Of a DNA stretch of 53,543 nt, positions 25,677-36,223 are shown in pieces. The notes under the pieces were generated by a model. It was not told the DNA's origin. It saw only the letters and a program-made list of their open reading frames with translations, and searched no databases. Source of the DNA: Gemmatimonadaceae bacterium (GTDB lineage: Bacteria; Gemmatimonadota; Gemmatimonadetes; Gemmatimonadales; Gemmatimonadaceae); NCBI GenBank assembly GCA_947457545.1, contig CANGXD010000010.1:1-53543 (forward strand). Direction: 5' to 3'. Each line of letters begins with the position of its first letter. The first letter of the stretch is position 1. The translations under genes and the position numbers were made by a program.

Positions 25677-26197
25677 AGACGCCAGCGACCTGTGCGCAAT
25701 GCGGACGGCATGCCTGCGCGGCCATGTGCCTGCTTCTTGGCGGCTCGGCGTTGCCGACGAAGTTACGCGCCCAAGCGCCGCTCCCGCCGACCACGTCAAG
25801 GCCCACGCCAATCGAGTCGATGGCTACGGTGGTGATCGGCGCCATGTTCATGGTTGATCCGGCACAACCGATCCTTGTGGAGAGTCCGTCATCCGTCGAT
25901 CGGTGTGCGCCCCTGACCTGCTTCCGCGGCGGTTTGTCGGTGCGCAGCAATCAGCGGTGGCAACTCCAGATTTCCGTTGCGCCCACCGGCGGCGTGGACG
26001 CCCCCCTCACCTGGTTGCCCTTCGACGCGCCAGAGCTCGCGCTGTCGGCAACGTGGCAAACGGTCGCGTCGGGTGCTTCGGCGACGAGCGGCACCGACAT
26101 CATGCTTCGCGTGGGCGTGGGAGGGCCGTCATCGCAGCGGCCCTCTGCCAGTCTCTTGTCGACGGCCCTTCGCTACCGGATCATTCCGCTGCCCTGA
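25673..26197 (+). CDS. Secreted protein of the pilus-like cluster, last gene
   Basis: The 174-residue product starts at a GTG overlapping the previous stop (GTGA). The N-terminus has several Cys and a hydrophobic segment (CAAMCLLLGGSALPTKLRA) that could be a signal with an unusual basic start. The mature part is beta-like with paired Cys (DRCAPLTCF) and ends in ALRYRIIPLP. Four-base coupling and the following strong terminator mark it as the cluster end. Function is unknown; it shares general style, not clear similarity, with the other small proteins. Confidence 0.62.
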   Translation: MKTPATCAQCGRHACAAMCLLLGGSALPTKLRAQAPLPPTTSRPTPIESMATVVIGAMFMVDPAQPILVESPSSVDRCAPLTCFRGGLSVRSNQRWQLQISVAPTGGVDAPLTWLPFDAPELALSATWQTVASGASATSGTDIMLRVGVGGPSSQRPSASLLSTALRYRIIPLP

Positions 26198-26223
26198 TTG
26201 ATTTCAGGGTTGCGGGTCAAACG

Positions 26224-26255
26224 ACAACGGGCGCCCCGTGAAGGGCGCCCGTTGT
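26224..26255. terminator. Bidirectional terminator hairpin between the pilus-like cluster and groEL
   Basis: A perfect 13-bp stem pairs ACAACGGGCGCCC (26224-26236) with GGGCGCCCGTTGT (26243-26255) around a six-base loop. It sits between two convergent genes, 27 bases after one stop and 22 before the other. U-tracts are weak on both sides (GGGTAAC and CGTTTGA), so termination may rely on the very strong stem. Confidence 0.75.
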
Positions 26256-26276
26256 GGGTAACACCGTGCGAACGGC

Positions 26277-27920
<1,644 letters not shown>

Positions 27921-27938
27921 TTACGGTTGGAGTGCGGT

Positions 27939-28226
27939 TCAGTTGATGACGGCGAGAATATCGGACTCGCGCAGGATGAGCAGCTGCTCGCCCTCGATCG
28001 TCACTTCGGTGCCGCTGTACTTGCCGTAGAGGATCTTGTCTCCGGCCTTCACGTCCATCGGGACGCGGGCGTCCTTCTCATAACGGCCCGGGCCAACAGC
28101 AACGACGGTACCCTGCTGCGGCTTTTCCTTGGCGGTATCGGGGATGTACAACCCTCCGCGCATCTGCTCCGCCTCTTCGAGCGGCTTCACGACAACGCGA
28201 TCCGCGAGCGGCGCGACCTTGGACAT
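27939..28226 (-). CDS. groES: Co-chaperonin GroES (10 kDa)
   Basis: The 95-residue product starts [20 protein letters not shown] and shows the mobile loop ([20 protein letters not shown]), the VVAVGPGR turn and the C-terminal [20 protein letters not shown]. It caps GroEL rings. The ATG at 28226 has GGAGAT upstream; an ATG six codons earlier would separate from that site and is less likely. Expression is under the CIRCE element just upstream. Confidence 0.98.
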   Translation of the reverse strand: MSKVAPLADRVVVKPLEEAEQMRGGLYIPDTAKEKPQQGTVVAVGPGRYEKDARVPMDVKAGDKILYGKYSGTEVTIEGEQLLILRESDILAVIN

Positions 28227-28285
28227 ACGGGTGATCTCCTGCAAACAGTGTCAGGGGACGGACAGTAGGATGTGCTTCACTGTGA

Positions 28286-28312
28286 TTAGCACTCACGTTA
28301 GACGAGTGCTAA
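28286..28312. promoter_or_regulatory. CIRCE operator (HrcA binding site)
   Basis: A perfect inverted repeat, TTAGCACTC (28286-28294), nine bases, then GAGTGCTAA (28304-28312), is the consensus CIRCE element bound by the heat-shock repressor HrcA. It covers the predicted start site, beginning about seven bases after the -10 box, so bound HrcA would block groESL transcription. hrcA itself is not in the window. Confidence 0.97.
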
Positions 28313-28319
28313 CGAGTGA

Positions 28320-28348
28320 AAGCTAGACGGGCGACGAGGTTACGTCAA
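28320..28348 (-). promoter_or_regulatory. groESL promoter
   Basis: On the minus strand TTGACG (28348-28343) and TAGCTT (28325-28320) are spaced by 17 bases. The CIRCE operator follows at once, fixing this as the operon promoter. The -10 TAGCTT is identical to those proposed upstream of rimP and scpA. Confidence 0.85.
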
Positions 28349-28483
28349 GGCCGTCCAAAATGCGCTAACCGTATACATTTCAACGCTTTAGCAGCCAGCC
28401 AGATAGGCAGACCGGTTTGCCGCGGTGGCACACAGTTTTCCCCAGCCAGCGCCGACTCTGCCAATTTGACGCAGCGCGACCCG

Positions 28484-29209
28484 TTATGTCGCGAATGCCA
28501 GGGACCCGCTGGTGACCACCTGGACGGGCTGTTGGCCATCCTGCACCAGAAGGCCGCCTTCGGGCGTGAGGCCGACCACGCGTCCCACGACCGGGGCGGT
28601 AATGCGTCGTCCAAGGGCGGCATCACGCGCCGTCCACGCCTCGCATTCGTCTCCGGATAGTGGGCCCGCACACGCGGCCGCCCGCCGCAACGCGGGTACG
28701 ACGGCCGTGAGCAGCGCGTCGCGCGAGACGTCGCCGCGCACACACGTCACGTCGGGGACGTCGCGCGGCAACCGGCGGTTGATTCCCACCCCAATCGCGA
28801 CCCATTCTGGTTGGCCATCGCGCCAGCGCACTTCAATGAGCACTCCGCCAAGCTTGCGACGCGCGACCTGCAGATCGTTCGGCCACTTGAGTTGAATGGC
28901 GCCATCGACGAGCGGCGTGAGCGCGACCGCCAGTTCGAGGCCAACGCGCAGCGCGAGCACATCGAGCGCGCGGATATCGGCCGGACGTTCTAGCAAGGTG
29001 CACCACAAGCCGGCATCCGGTTCGGAAACCCACGACTTGCCACTACGCCCGCGTCCTGACGACTGCGCTGACGCCAGCACCAATGTACCGGCCGGCGCAT
29101 GTTCCTCGGCCAACGCGTGCGCCACGTCCATGGTGGAGGTCACGCGTACGTGGTAGTCGAGGCGCTCGAGCCCCAACGTCCGCACAAACGCGGGTGACGG
29201 AGCGCTCAC
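28484..29209 (-). CDS. birA: Biotin--[acetyl-CoA-carboxylase] ligase, catalytic type
   Basis: The 241-residue enzyme makes biotinyl-AMP and biotinylates carboxylase carrier proteins. Catalytic motifs are SSGRGRSGKSW (a variant of GRGRRGRxW, about 51-60), LKWPNDLQV, the KLGGVLIE strand and IGVGINRR. A C-terminal SH3-like domain follows. It has no N-terminal winged-helix domain, so it is an enzyme only and not a biotin-operon repressor. It is the last gene of the long moxR-to-birA run. The 158 bases between its stop and the groESL promoter hold no supported gene. Confidence 0.93.
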   Translation of the reverse strand: MSAPSPAFVRTLGLERLDYHVRVTSTMDVAHALAEEHAPAGTLVLASAQSSGRGRSGKSWVSEPDAGLWCTLLERPADIRALDVLALRVGLELAVALTPLVDGAIQLKWPNDLQVARRKLGGVLIEVRWRDGQPEWVAIGVGINRRLPRDVPDVTCVRGDVSRDALLTAVVPALRRAAACAGPLSGDECEAWTARDAALGRRITAPVVGRVVGLTPEGGLLVQDGQQPVQVVTSGSLAFAT

Positions 29210-29238
29210 GATGCTCTGCCCGACTTACGCGCGCCCAC

Positions 29239-30042
29239 TCAGCCGCGCGTCGCGAGTGTGTAGAACACCACGGCGGCGAGTAGCACGCGGTACAATGCAA
29301 AGATGCCGAAGCTGTGCTTGCTGACGTAGCGCAGCAGCACGGTGATCGCGAGCCAACTGCTCAACGCTGCCGCGATTACCCCGGCCAACAACGGCCAGGA
29401 CAAGCCTTCGGCGCGCAGCGCTTCGGGCGCTTCCTTGAGCACTGCCGCGAGCGTGATCGGCATGCTCATGAGAAAGCTGAAGCGCGCTGCGCTGGGCCGG
29501 TCGAGATGCAGCAACCGGCCGGCGGTAATGGTGGAACCGGAACGGGACACACCTGGCACGAGCGCCAGCACCTGTGCGCACCCCACGACGATGGCGTCCT
29601 TGAGCGTGATTTCTTCGATGGACCGCGAGCGCACACTCCAGCGATCGATAGCCCAGAGCAGCACGCCGAGCACGATGAGCGTCGTGCCGATGATGTAGGG
29701 TGACCGGAACGTCGTTTTGGCGAGATCGTTGAGCAGTATGCCCCCAATGCCTGCGGGGATCGTCGCCACGATGAGGTACAGCAAGCGGCGTTCGTGAAGG
29801 CTTTCAACGCGCCGCGTACGCATGATCGTGAACGCGCTCCTGGTCATGTCGATCCACTCGGCACGGAAGTACCACGCAAGCGCGACGAGCGTGCCGAAAT
29901 GCAGCGCGACATCGAACGACAGTCCCGGATCCTGCCAGCCAAGCAGATACGGTGTAAGCGCAAGGTGCGCCGAACTGGAGACGGGGAGCAGCTCGGTCAG
30001 CCCCTGGACGAGCCCAAGGACAATAGCCTGAAAAAGCGTCAC
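29239..30042 (-). CDS. uppP: Undecaprenyl-diphosphatase (BacA/UppP type)
   Basis: The 267-residue polytopic membrane protein has the family active-site motifs LGLVQGLTELLPVSSSAHL near the N-terminus and LVPGVSRSGSTIT in the second half, with about eight hydrophobic helices. It dephosphorylates undecaprenyl diphosphate to recycle the lipid carrier for peptidoglycan and other glycans, and overproduction gives bacitracin resistance. It starts at a GTG overlapping the bshA stop by four bases. Confidence 0.96.
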   Translation of the reverse strand: MTLFQAIVLGLVQGLTELLPVSSSAHLALTPYLLGWQDPGLSFDVALHFGTLVALAWYFRAEWIDMTRSAFTIMRTRRVESLHERRLLYLIVATIPAGIGGILLNDLAKTTFRSPYIIGTTLIVLGVLLWAIDRWSVRSRSIEEITLKDAIVVGCAQVLALVPGVSRSGSTITAGRLLHLDRPSAARFSFLMSMPITLAAVLKEAPEALRAEGLSWPLLAGVIAAALSSWLAITVLLRYVSKHSFGIFALYRVLLAAVVFYTLATRG

Positions 30043-31202
30043 GACGTGGCGGAGAGCGAATGGTGAGGGGCGGCCTGCGCGATCGTGCGCTCGTAGAGCG
30101 ATTCGTACTGCGCGACGATGGCGGACTCGCTGAAGCGTGTGCGGGCGTCGGCCGCGGCCGCGTCACTCATACGCTTCCAGCGCTCCGGGTCGCGCAGCAG
30201 CGACGCACCGGCGCGCGCCATGCCTTCTACGTCCCCGACGGGACAGAGAAACCCGGTTTCTCCGTGAGTGACCACTTCGGGAAGCCCGCCGGCGTGTGCC
30301 CCAATGACCGGCACGCCGCTGGCCATGGCTTCGAGCGCGCTGAGGCCGAACGACTCCTTATCGCTGGTGAGGAGAAACAGATCCGCGCCAGCAAGGAGTG
30401 GCGCAATGGCGTCAATCTTTCCCAAGAAGATCACCGCATCGGAGACGCCCAGATCGCGTGCCTCTACTTCTGCCTCGACGCGCTCGGGGCCGTCACCGAC
30501 CATGATGAGCACCGATGGCACTTCCTGGTTGATACGCGCAAACGTCTTGACGATATCGCGCACCCGCTTGACCGGGCGGAAGTTGGAAATGTGCATGATG
30601 ACTTTCCGCCCCTTGATGACATCCGCCGGGATGGGAAAGACGTGGCGTGTGCGATCATACAACGTGGGATCGATGAAGTTGTAGATGACATCGACCTGAC
30701 ATCCGACACAGCCAAAGGCTCGATACGTTTCGTCACGGAGATAATCGGACACGGCCGTGACGGCGTGCGATTTCTCAATCGAAAACTTCGTGATGGAGAA
30801 GAACGAGCGCTCCTGCCCCACGATGGTGATATCCGTGCCGTGCAACGTGGTGACGACCTTTACATCACTCCCTTCTTCGCGCAGCATGGAGCGGGCAATC
30901 CACGCACTGGTGGCGTGCGGGATGGCGTAGTGACAATGGAGCACGTCGAGCTGATGATCGCGCACGACCTCGTGCATGCGCACGGCCAGCGCCAGATCAT
31001 ACGGCGGATACTCGAAAAGCGGGTAGCGGCCGACATCGACTTCGTGGAAGTAGACGCGCGGCAGAAAGCTGGGCAGCCGGAACGGCTGCGCGTAGGTGAT
31101 GAAGTGCACCTCGTGCCCGCGCGCGGCCAGGGCGATGCCTAGCTCCGTTGCCACAGCGCCAGACCCACCGTAAGTCGGATAACAGGTGATACCGATCTTC
31201 AT
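30039..31202 (-). CDS. bshA: N-acetyl-alpha-D-glucosaminyl L-malate synthase BshA
   Basis: The 387-residue GT4 glycosyltransferase starts MKIGITCYPTYGGSGAVATE, the BshA signature. It continues with HCHYAIPHATSAWIAR, VTTLHGTDITIVG, HISNFRPVKRV, and the donor-binding SDKESFGLSALEAMASGVPV. BshA joins UDP-GlcNAc to L-malate in the first step of bacillithiol synthesis, the thiol used by many Firmicutes, Deinococcus and Bacteroidota. The later genes bshB and bshC are not in the window. The ATG at 31202 overlaps the miaA stop by four bases; an in-frame GTG upstream is less likely. Confidence 0.94.
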   Translation of the reverse strand: MKIGITCYPTYGGSGAVATELGIALAARGHEVHFITYAQPFRLPSFLPRVYFHEVDVGRYPLFEYPPYDLALAVRMHEVVRDHQLDVLHCHYAIPHATSAWIARSMLREEGSDVKVVTTLHGTDITIVGQERSFFSITKFSIEKSHAVTAVSDYLRDETYRAFGCVGCQVDVIYNFIDPTLYDRTRHVFPIPADVIKGRKVIMHISNFRPVKRVRDIVKTFARINQEVPSVLIMVGDGPERVEAEVEARDLGVSDAVIFLGKIDAIAPLLAGADLFLLTSDKESFGLSALEAMASGVPVIGAHAGGLPEVVTHGETGFLCPVGDVEGMARAGASLLRDPERWKRMSDAAAADARTRFSESAIVAQYESLYERTIAQAAPHHSLSATS

Positions 31203-32122
31203 GACTGCACTCCGTGAAGCTGCTGTGCGGCATCCCACCACGAGAGCGTGGTTTCGCGCGCCTGCTCATCGAGCGGATTGACCAACGTGACCGCCGAGGG
31301 CGGAAGCTGATGGCGGAACCACGTACGTTGGCGTTTCGCGTACTGACGTGTTTCGATGATCACCCGTTCGATGGCGTCGGCTCGTGACCGCGTCCCCTCG
31401 ACGTACTGGCGAAGGACGCTGTACCCGCTCGCATTCCATGCCGGCGCCTCGGCGGGGATGTGTGCGCGCAGGCGCTCGATCTCCTCGATAAAACCGGCCT
31501 CGAGCATGGCCTGCACCCGATCGGCAATCCGGAGCGCCAGAGACGGTCCCGGATCCACCACAAGATAACGCACGGGTCGCGCGACGGTTTGCTGGCGCGC
31601 GAGATGGTCGCCGAGTCGAGTGCCATCGAGGAGCGCAGTTTCGATGGCGCGCAGCAGCTGCGTGCGCCCAAGATGCGACCGGGCGGGATCGAGTCGTGCA
31701 CACCACCGCTGCAGTTCGTGAAGCGTCTGCGAGGCCAGCCACGGCTCGAGTGCGGCGCGCCGATCGGCGTCGAGGTTGGGGATGGCGTCGAGCGGCTGCA
31801 CGAGGGCTCGCACGTACAGGCCGGTTCCGCCGACGACGAGTGGTGCGCGGTCGGCGGCAAGGGCCTCGTCGCACCAGCGCGCTGCCTCGTGCGCCCACCG
31901 GTGTGCCGAATAGCGTTCCTCTGGATCGACGACATCGAGACCGTAATGCGGTACGCGACGCCGGTCTTCGTGCGAGGGCTTTGCGGTGCCGATATCGAAG
32001 CCGCGGTATACCTGCCGCGAGTCGGCACTCACGATCGAGAGTCCTCGTGCCTCAGCCAACTGCATGGCGAGCGCGCTCTTCCCGGCTGCGGTGGCGCCCA
32101 CGATGCAGCACAGCGGTGCCAT
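31199..32122 (-). CDS. miaA: tRNA dimethylallyltransferase MiaA
   Basis: The 307-residue enzyme adds a dimethylallyl group to A37 of tRNAs reading U-starting codons. It shows P-loop GATAAGKSAL (about residues 9-18), SADSRQVYRGFDIGTAKPS, PHYGLDVVDP, VVGGTGLYVRAL and the C-terminal ETRQYAKRQRTWFR. The ATG at 32122, with GAGCAGG upstream, gives the usual length. It follows mutL closely and overlaps bshA by four bases. Confidence 0.96.
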   Translation of the reverse strand: MAPLCCIVGATAAGKSALAMQLAEARGLSIVSADSRQVYRGFDIGTAKPSHEDRRRVPHYGLDVVDPEERYSAHRWAHEAARWCDEALAADRAPLVVGGTGLYVRALVQPLDAIPNLDADRRAALEPWLASQTLHELQRWCARLDPARSHLGRTQLLRAIETALLDGTRLGDHLARQQTVARPVRYLVVDPGPSLALRIADRVQAMLEAGFIEEIERLRAHIPAEAPAWNASGYSVLRQYVEGTRSRADAIERVIIETRQYAKRQRTWFRHQLPPSAVTLVNPLDEQARETTLSWWDAAQQLHGVQS

Positions 32123-32138
32123 CGCCTGCTCGAAGCCG

Positions 32139-33962
32139 TTACTTGCGGCCAAAGCGACGGTCGAGTTCATCCCAGGTGAGGCGAACGATGGTGCTGCGGC
32201 CGTGCACGTCGTGCGCCGGGAGTCGGGTTTCGGCGAGCGCGATGTACAGCGCGCGCATCTCGCCGGGTGACATACTGTCGCCGGCCTTGATGGCGGCCTT
32301 GCAGGCAAAGGTCGCCGCCAACCGTTCGTGTCGCGCGTGACTGCTCGCCTGACGATCACCGGTCATGGCCGCCAAGGTATCGCGCAGGCACCGTTCGGCG
32401 TCGAAGCGCGGATGCGGCATGGGGACAGCGTTCACCAGCAATGAATTCCCGCCAAAGTGATCGATTTCGAAACCCAGTCGCGTGAACAGATCGCGACTCG
32501 CTTCGAACGCATCGGCTTCGTCGGGACCCACGTGCAGCGTCATGGGGAAGAGCAATCGCTGCGACGGGGCTTCGCCGCGTTCGAGCACGCCGAGGAACTG
32601 TTCGTAGAGAACACGTTCGTGCGCTGAGTGCTGGTCGATGAGCACGACACCTTCGTCATGTTCGAACATGAGGTAGGTGCGACGCAATTGCATGAGCGGC
32701 GGCACCGTAATGGGCTCGGCGGCCTCACCGGGGTCGGGCACCGCCGGCGGTGCGGGCGCGGGCGCGCCATCGCCGACGGAGGGTGCGTCCATCTGTTCCC
32801 ATGGCGGCGTATCGAAAGCCGGCGCCGCCGCAAGCTCATCGCGCGTGGCGAAGAGTCCCTCGGGCGCCTTGGAGATCCGGAGCGCCGACGGCTCGATCGC
32901 GTGCTGATCCTGACGCCACGCAGGCACGGTGGCCGGTGGCGCCCACGTGCGCCATCCACCGACACCAGCACTGGCATCGAAGAGCCCGAGGGCGCGTCGC
33001 ACGGCCTCTTCAATGGCACGCTCCACGGGCCACCGATCGCGAAAGCGCACCTCGGCTTTGGCAGGATGCACATTGACGTCGACATCACCACCTGGCACGT
33101 GCACTTGCAGCACGAGGGACGGTCGCACGCCCGACGGCAGCGTCGACTTGTAGGCCGCCTCGGCGGCGCGCACCAACCCGTGGTCGCGAATGAGACGGCC
33201 GTTGACAATGAGCAGCACGCGACGCGTCGCGGTACCGACATCGGCGGGCCGTTCGGCAAGGCCGCTGACGTGCACCGGCCCCTGCACATCGTCCACGTCG
33301 ACAAAGCGCTCGAGTTCGCGCGCGCCCCACAAGGCCGAGAGCCGAGCGCGAAGCGTATCGGCCACGGGCAGATCGAGCGCGACTTTACCATCGTGACGCA
33401 CCACGAAGTGCACATCACGGCGCAGTGTCGCGATGGACTGCATGGTGTCGAGAATGGCACGCCATTCACTGCGAGCGCCGCGCAAGAACTTCTGACGCGC
33501 CGGCGTGTTGTAGAACAGGCGGTGCACGGAGACAGTCGTTCCGCGGCGGCGAGCCGCATCGCGCGTATCGAGCAGTTGCCCACCGGCGACGCGCACGAGC
33601 GTGCCGGCGCCGTCTTCGGGTGCGGTCTCGATGTGCAGTTCGGATACGGAGGCGATTGCGGGAAGCGCCTCGCCACGAAAGCCGAAGCTCCGCACGCCGA
33701 CGAGCTGTTCCGCGGTGGTGATCTTGGACGTGGCGTGGCGCGACAGCGCGAGCACGGCATCGCTGGGGTCCATACCGCATCCATCGTCGGCGATACGAAT
33801 GAGCGCACGCCCGCCGTCCTCGACGGTGATATCGACGGTGCGTGCGCCGGCATCGATGGCGTTTTCGACCAGCTCCTTTACCACGGACGCCGGGCGCTCG
33901 ACCACTTCGCCGGCGGCGATCTGATCGGCAACAGCACTGGGGAGCACGGCGATGCGCGGCAT
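32139..33962 (-). CDS. mutL: DNA mismatch repair protein MutL
   Basis: The 607-residue protein has the GHKL ATPase (MPRIAVLPSAVADQIAAGEV start, ELVENAIDAGA, IADDGCGM, RSFGFRGEAL, RRGTTVSVHRLFYNTPAR), a Pro/Ala-rich linker (about 335-420), and a C-terminal dimerisation domain. That domain retains a DQHSAHERVLYE metal-binding motif (DQHA-x2-E-x4-E with Ala to Ser) and an ACKAAIKAGD motif, suggesting intrinsic endonuclease function as in non-Escherichia MutL; a final VHGRSTI replaces the usual CPHGRP-like stretch. It matches mismatch repair downstream of MutS. It is eight bases after batDE. Confidence 0.95.
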   Translation of the reverse strand: MPRIAVLPSAVADQIAAGEVVERPASVVKELVENAIDAGARTVDITVEDGGRALIRIADDGCGMDPSDAVLALSRHATSKITTAEQLVGVRSFGFRGEALPAIASVSELHIETAPEDGAGTLVRVAGGQLLDTRDAARRRGTTVSVHRLFYNTPARQKFLRGARSEWRAILDTMQSIATLRRDVHFVVRHDGKVALDLPVADTLRARLSALWGARELERFVDVDDVQGPVHVSGLAERPADVGTATRRVLLIVNGRLIRDHGLVRAAEAAYKSTLPSGVRPSLVLQVHVPGGDVDVNVHPAKAEVRFRDRWPVERAIEEAVRRALGLFDASAGVGGWRTWAPPATVPAWRQDQHAIEPSALRISKAPEGLFATRDELAAAPAFDTPPWEQMDAPSVGDGAPAPAPPAVPDPGEAAEPITVPPLMQLRRTYLMFEHDEGVVLIDQHSAHERVLYEQFLGVLERGEAPSQRLLFPMTLHVGPDEADAFEASRDLFTRLGFEIDHFGGNSLLVNAVPMPHPRFDAERCLRDTLAAMTGDRQASSHARHERLAATFACKAAIKAGDSMSPGEMRALYIALAETRLPAHDVHGRSTIVRLTWDELDRRFGRK

Positions 33963-33970
33963 CCCGAAGC

Positions 33971-36223
33971 TTACCGGATTGTCGTGCCGGCGACGAGGGG
34001 CGCGATTCGGGACACCGGAATCCATCCGCTGCGTCCGTCGGTGTGCTCGATGCGGACCCACCCTTCTTGCGCGGAGGCCAACCGGACCACATCGCCGGTG
34101 GCCACACCGCCCGACGTACCCGCTTCGAAACCAGGCGCCGTACGCAGCGTTTCGGGGCGCCGCACCACGCCGAGCCCGGAGGCATCGAGCGCCCGATGTC
34201 CCCACCACGCGGTTCCACTGGCGGCGACGGCGATGCAGAGCAGCAGCGTGGCGGTCAGTGCCATCGTGCCGCCGCGTTCCGCACGTCGCCAGAGCACGAA
34301 GAACAGAGCCCATGCGGCGAGCCAGGCGCAGACGGCAACACCAGTCAACGCCAATACGGGGACCAGGGGCACGTCGGCCAATCCGCCACGCGCACCAGCA
34401 GGAAGCAGTGCGAGACGCTCCTGTACATCGGCGGCCAGCGGCTCAAGACGGGCGGCGCGCTGCCACGCGATGACGGCCGACACCGTGTCGTTGGTTGCCC
34501 ACGCGGCGGTCCCCCAGTTGAGCAACAGATCGACATCGAACGGACAGCGTTCTGCCGCTCCGGCGAACTGTTGGGCGGCACGAGAATAGCGATGTCCTTC
34601 GTAGGCGGCCGCCGCTTCCTGAACGGTCACCTGGAGTGAGGCCGACGCGTTTGCACGCTGTTCATCACAGCTGACGGACGCCAGTTCAGGTACACTTTGC
34701 GCGCCCGCCGCCCAGACGGGCGCCGCCGCCGCAGCCACCACCAGCCCCACGAGCAATGTGGTGCCGGTCCGTGATGCGCGCCGCGCCCAGAGCTTGGTTC
34801 GCCCATGCGGTACCGCTTCGTCCTGGACCTTGGCCATGAGGGCAGACGCCCGTGCCCCCACGGTGCCGTCGACACGGGCCGCGTCGCCGCCAAACCCCTC
34901 CATCGCGAGATCGTCGAGCAATTGCAGCAGCGCGCTCGTGGTGCTTCGCGTTACGCCGCGCCGCCGCAATACGCGTTCGAGATCGGTACGGGTCACCAGT
35001 TCGGTGGGGACGACATGCAGCCGGGTCGCGAGCTGCGCGAGGAGCGATCGACGCGTGCGACGTGCCACGCCGGCCGGCGAATCATCGTCTGCCGGTGCTT
35101 CGCGCGCGACGCCGACATGGGCCGCGTGCGATGCCGGCATCCCCTTTCGGCGCGGACGTCGGAACAAGGCGAAGAAGGCGGGCAACGGCGCGAGCGCCAG
35201 GACAACCAGCAATGCCGCGATGACGCCGGTTGAGAACTGCGAAATGGTTCGCGCGTCGACGCGGCGCCACGGGCGCAGCGGCAGGACATCGCCTTGCTCG
35301 CCCGTGCCGGCAGACGCGAGATCCCCCTCGGCAATTCGCACGTCCGCGGGGGCAGTTTGCGCATACGCGTACGCGGCCCGATAGGGATCGAAGTAGGCGT
35401 AACGGATAACGGGCAGTGTGGCCGCCCCTTCCTGCGAAGGCGTAAGGATGAAGTCGAATTCCTTCGCGCCGCGCACGAGCGAGCCGGTGGTGTCGACCTG
35501 CACCCGTTCGCTGCCGGGCACGACCGTGGCCCACGAAAGTTCGAGCGCGGGACGCGGCAACAGCTTCATGTTGCCGGTGCCTTCGATGCGCACTGTGAGC
35601 ACGAGCGGATCGCCCACCCGCACGGCGGCGGCGTTGCGATTGTCATCAAAGCGCGCCGATGCGCGCAGCACACCCACGGCTCCAGTGAAGTCCGCAGGAC
35701 GTCCTTCGACCGGCAGTGGCTTGATGACGATCTGTGCGCTTTCGGCGCGGACGACATACCGCTCTTCACGACTGAAGTAGCTCGCCGATTGCGGCAGACT
35801 GTACGTCAACATGGGTGCCGGCACCTTGAGCGCGCCGGCCGCAACGCCGAAGAGGCCGCGCTGAAAGACGTGCGCCTCGTAGGCCAACCCGCCGCCATAG
35901 CTCCGCGGCGCAACACGTGTGGGCGAGCCGAGCTCATAGGCCAGCAGCCCGCGCAATTCCGGTGGCAGGAACTCGGGATTGCGGCGCAATCTGCTACGGG
36001 CCTGATCGCTCAGGAGCACTGCCACCTGATAGGTGATCTGCTGCCCCACGAACACGGTGTCCGGGAACACGGCCGCATGAAAGTCGATGGGCTTGTTGCC
36101 CGTGCTGCGAATGCGCTCCACGATCGCCGTTGGCGATGGCTGCGCCGTGACGACCGTCGATGCCAAGAAGGTCGCGACCACGAAGGCGATCACGGATGCG
36201 ATTACACGAGGCATGCGACTCAC
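33971..36223 (-). CDS. BatD-BatE type fusion: beta-domain, TPR and SH3 membrane protein
   Basis: The 750-residue exported protein begins with a signal peptide (about 1-28) and a BatD-like periplasmic beta region (about 30-320, with VGQQITYQVAVLLSDQARSR and VRVGDPLVLTVRIEGTGNMK). A membrane helix lies near 330-355, followed by a cytoplasmic segment. Then come a second helix near 490, TPR-like repeats (about 515-600, CDEQRANASASLQVTVQEAAAAYEGH onward), two more helices and an SH3-like domain (about 690-750, WVRIEHTDGRSGWIPVSRI). In Bacteroides-type Bat loci these parts are separate BatD and BatE proteins, so this looks like a fusion. The GTG start overlaps batBC by four bases. Confidence 0.82.
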   Translation of the reverse strand: MSRMPRVIASVIAFVVATFLASTVVTAQPSPTAIVERIRSTGNKPIDFHAAVFPDTVFVGQQITYQVAVLLSDQARSRLRRNPEFLPPELRGLLAYELGSPTRVAPRSYGGGLAYEAHVFQRGLFGVAAGALKVPAPMLTYSLPQSASYFSREERYVVRAESAQIVIKPLPVEGRPADFTGAVGVLRASARFDDNRNAAAVRVGDPLVLTVRIEGTGNMKLLPRPALELSWATVVPGSERVQVDTTGSLVRGAKEFDFILTPSQEGAATLPVIRYAYFDPYRAAYAYAQTAPADVRIAEGDLASAGTGEQGDVLPLRPWRRVDARTISQFSTGVIAALLVVLALAPLPAFFALFRRPRRKGMPASHAAHVGVAREAPADDDSPAGVARRTRRSLLAQLATRLHVVPTELVTRTDLERVLRRRGVTRSTTSALLQLLDDLAMEGFGGDAARVDGTVGARASALMAKVQDEAVPHGRTKLWARRASRTGTTLLVGLVVAAAAAPVWAAGAQSVPELASVSCDEQRANASASLQVTVQEAAAAYEGHRYSRAAQQFAGAAERCPFDVDLLLNWGTAAWATNDTVSAVIAWQRAARLEPLAADVQERLALLPAGARGGLADVPLVPVLALTGVAVCAWLAAWALFFVLWRRAERGGTMALTATLLLCIAVAASGTAWWGHRALDASGLGVVRRPETLRTAPGFEAGTSGGVATGDVVRLASAQEGWVRIEHTDGRSGWIPVSRIAPLVAGTTIR

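Noticed and set aside
33963..34313. Extended N-terminus for MutL
   Set aside because: It would overlap batDE by more than 300 bases and is Arg-rich without MutL similarity; the family start is MPRIAVLPSAVADQIAAGEV.
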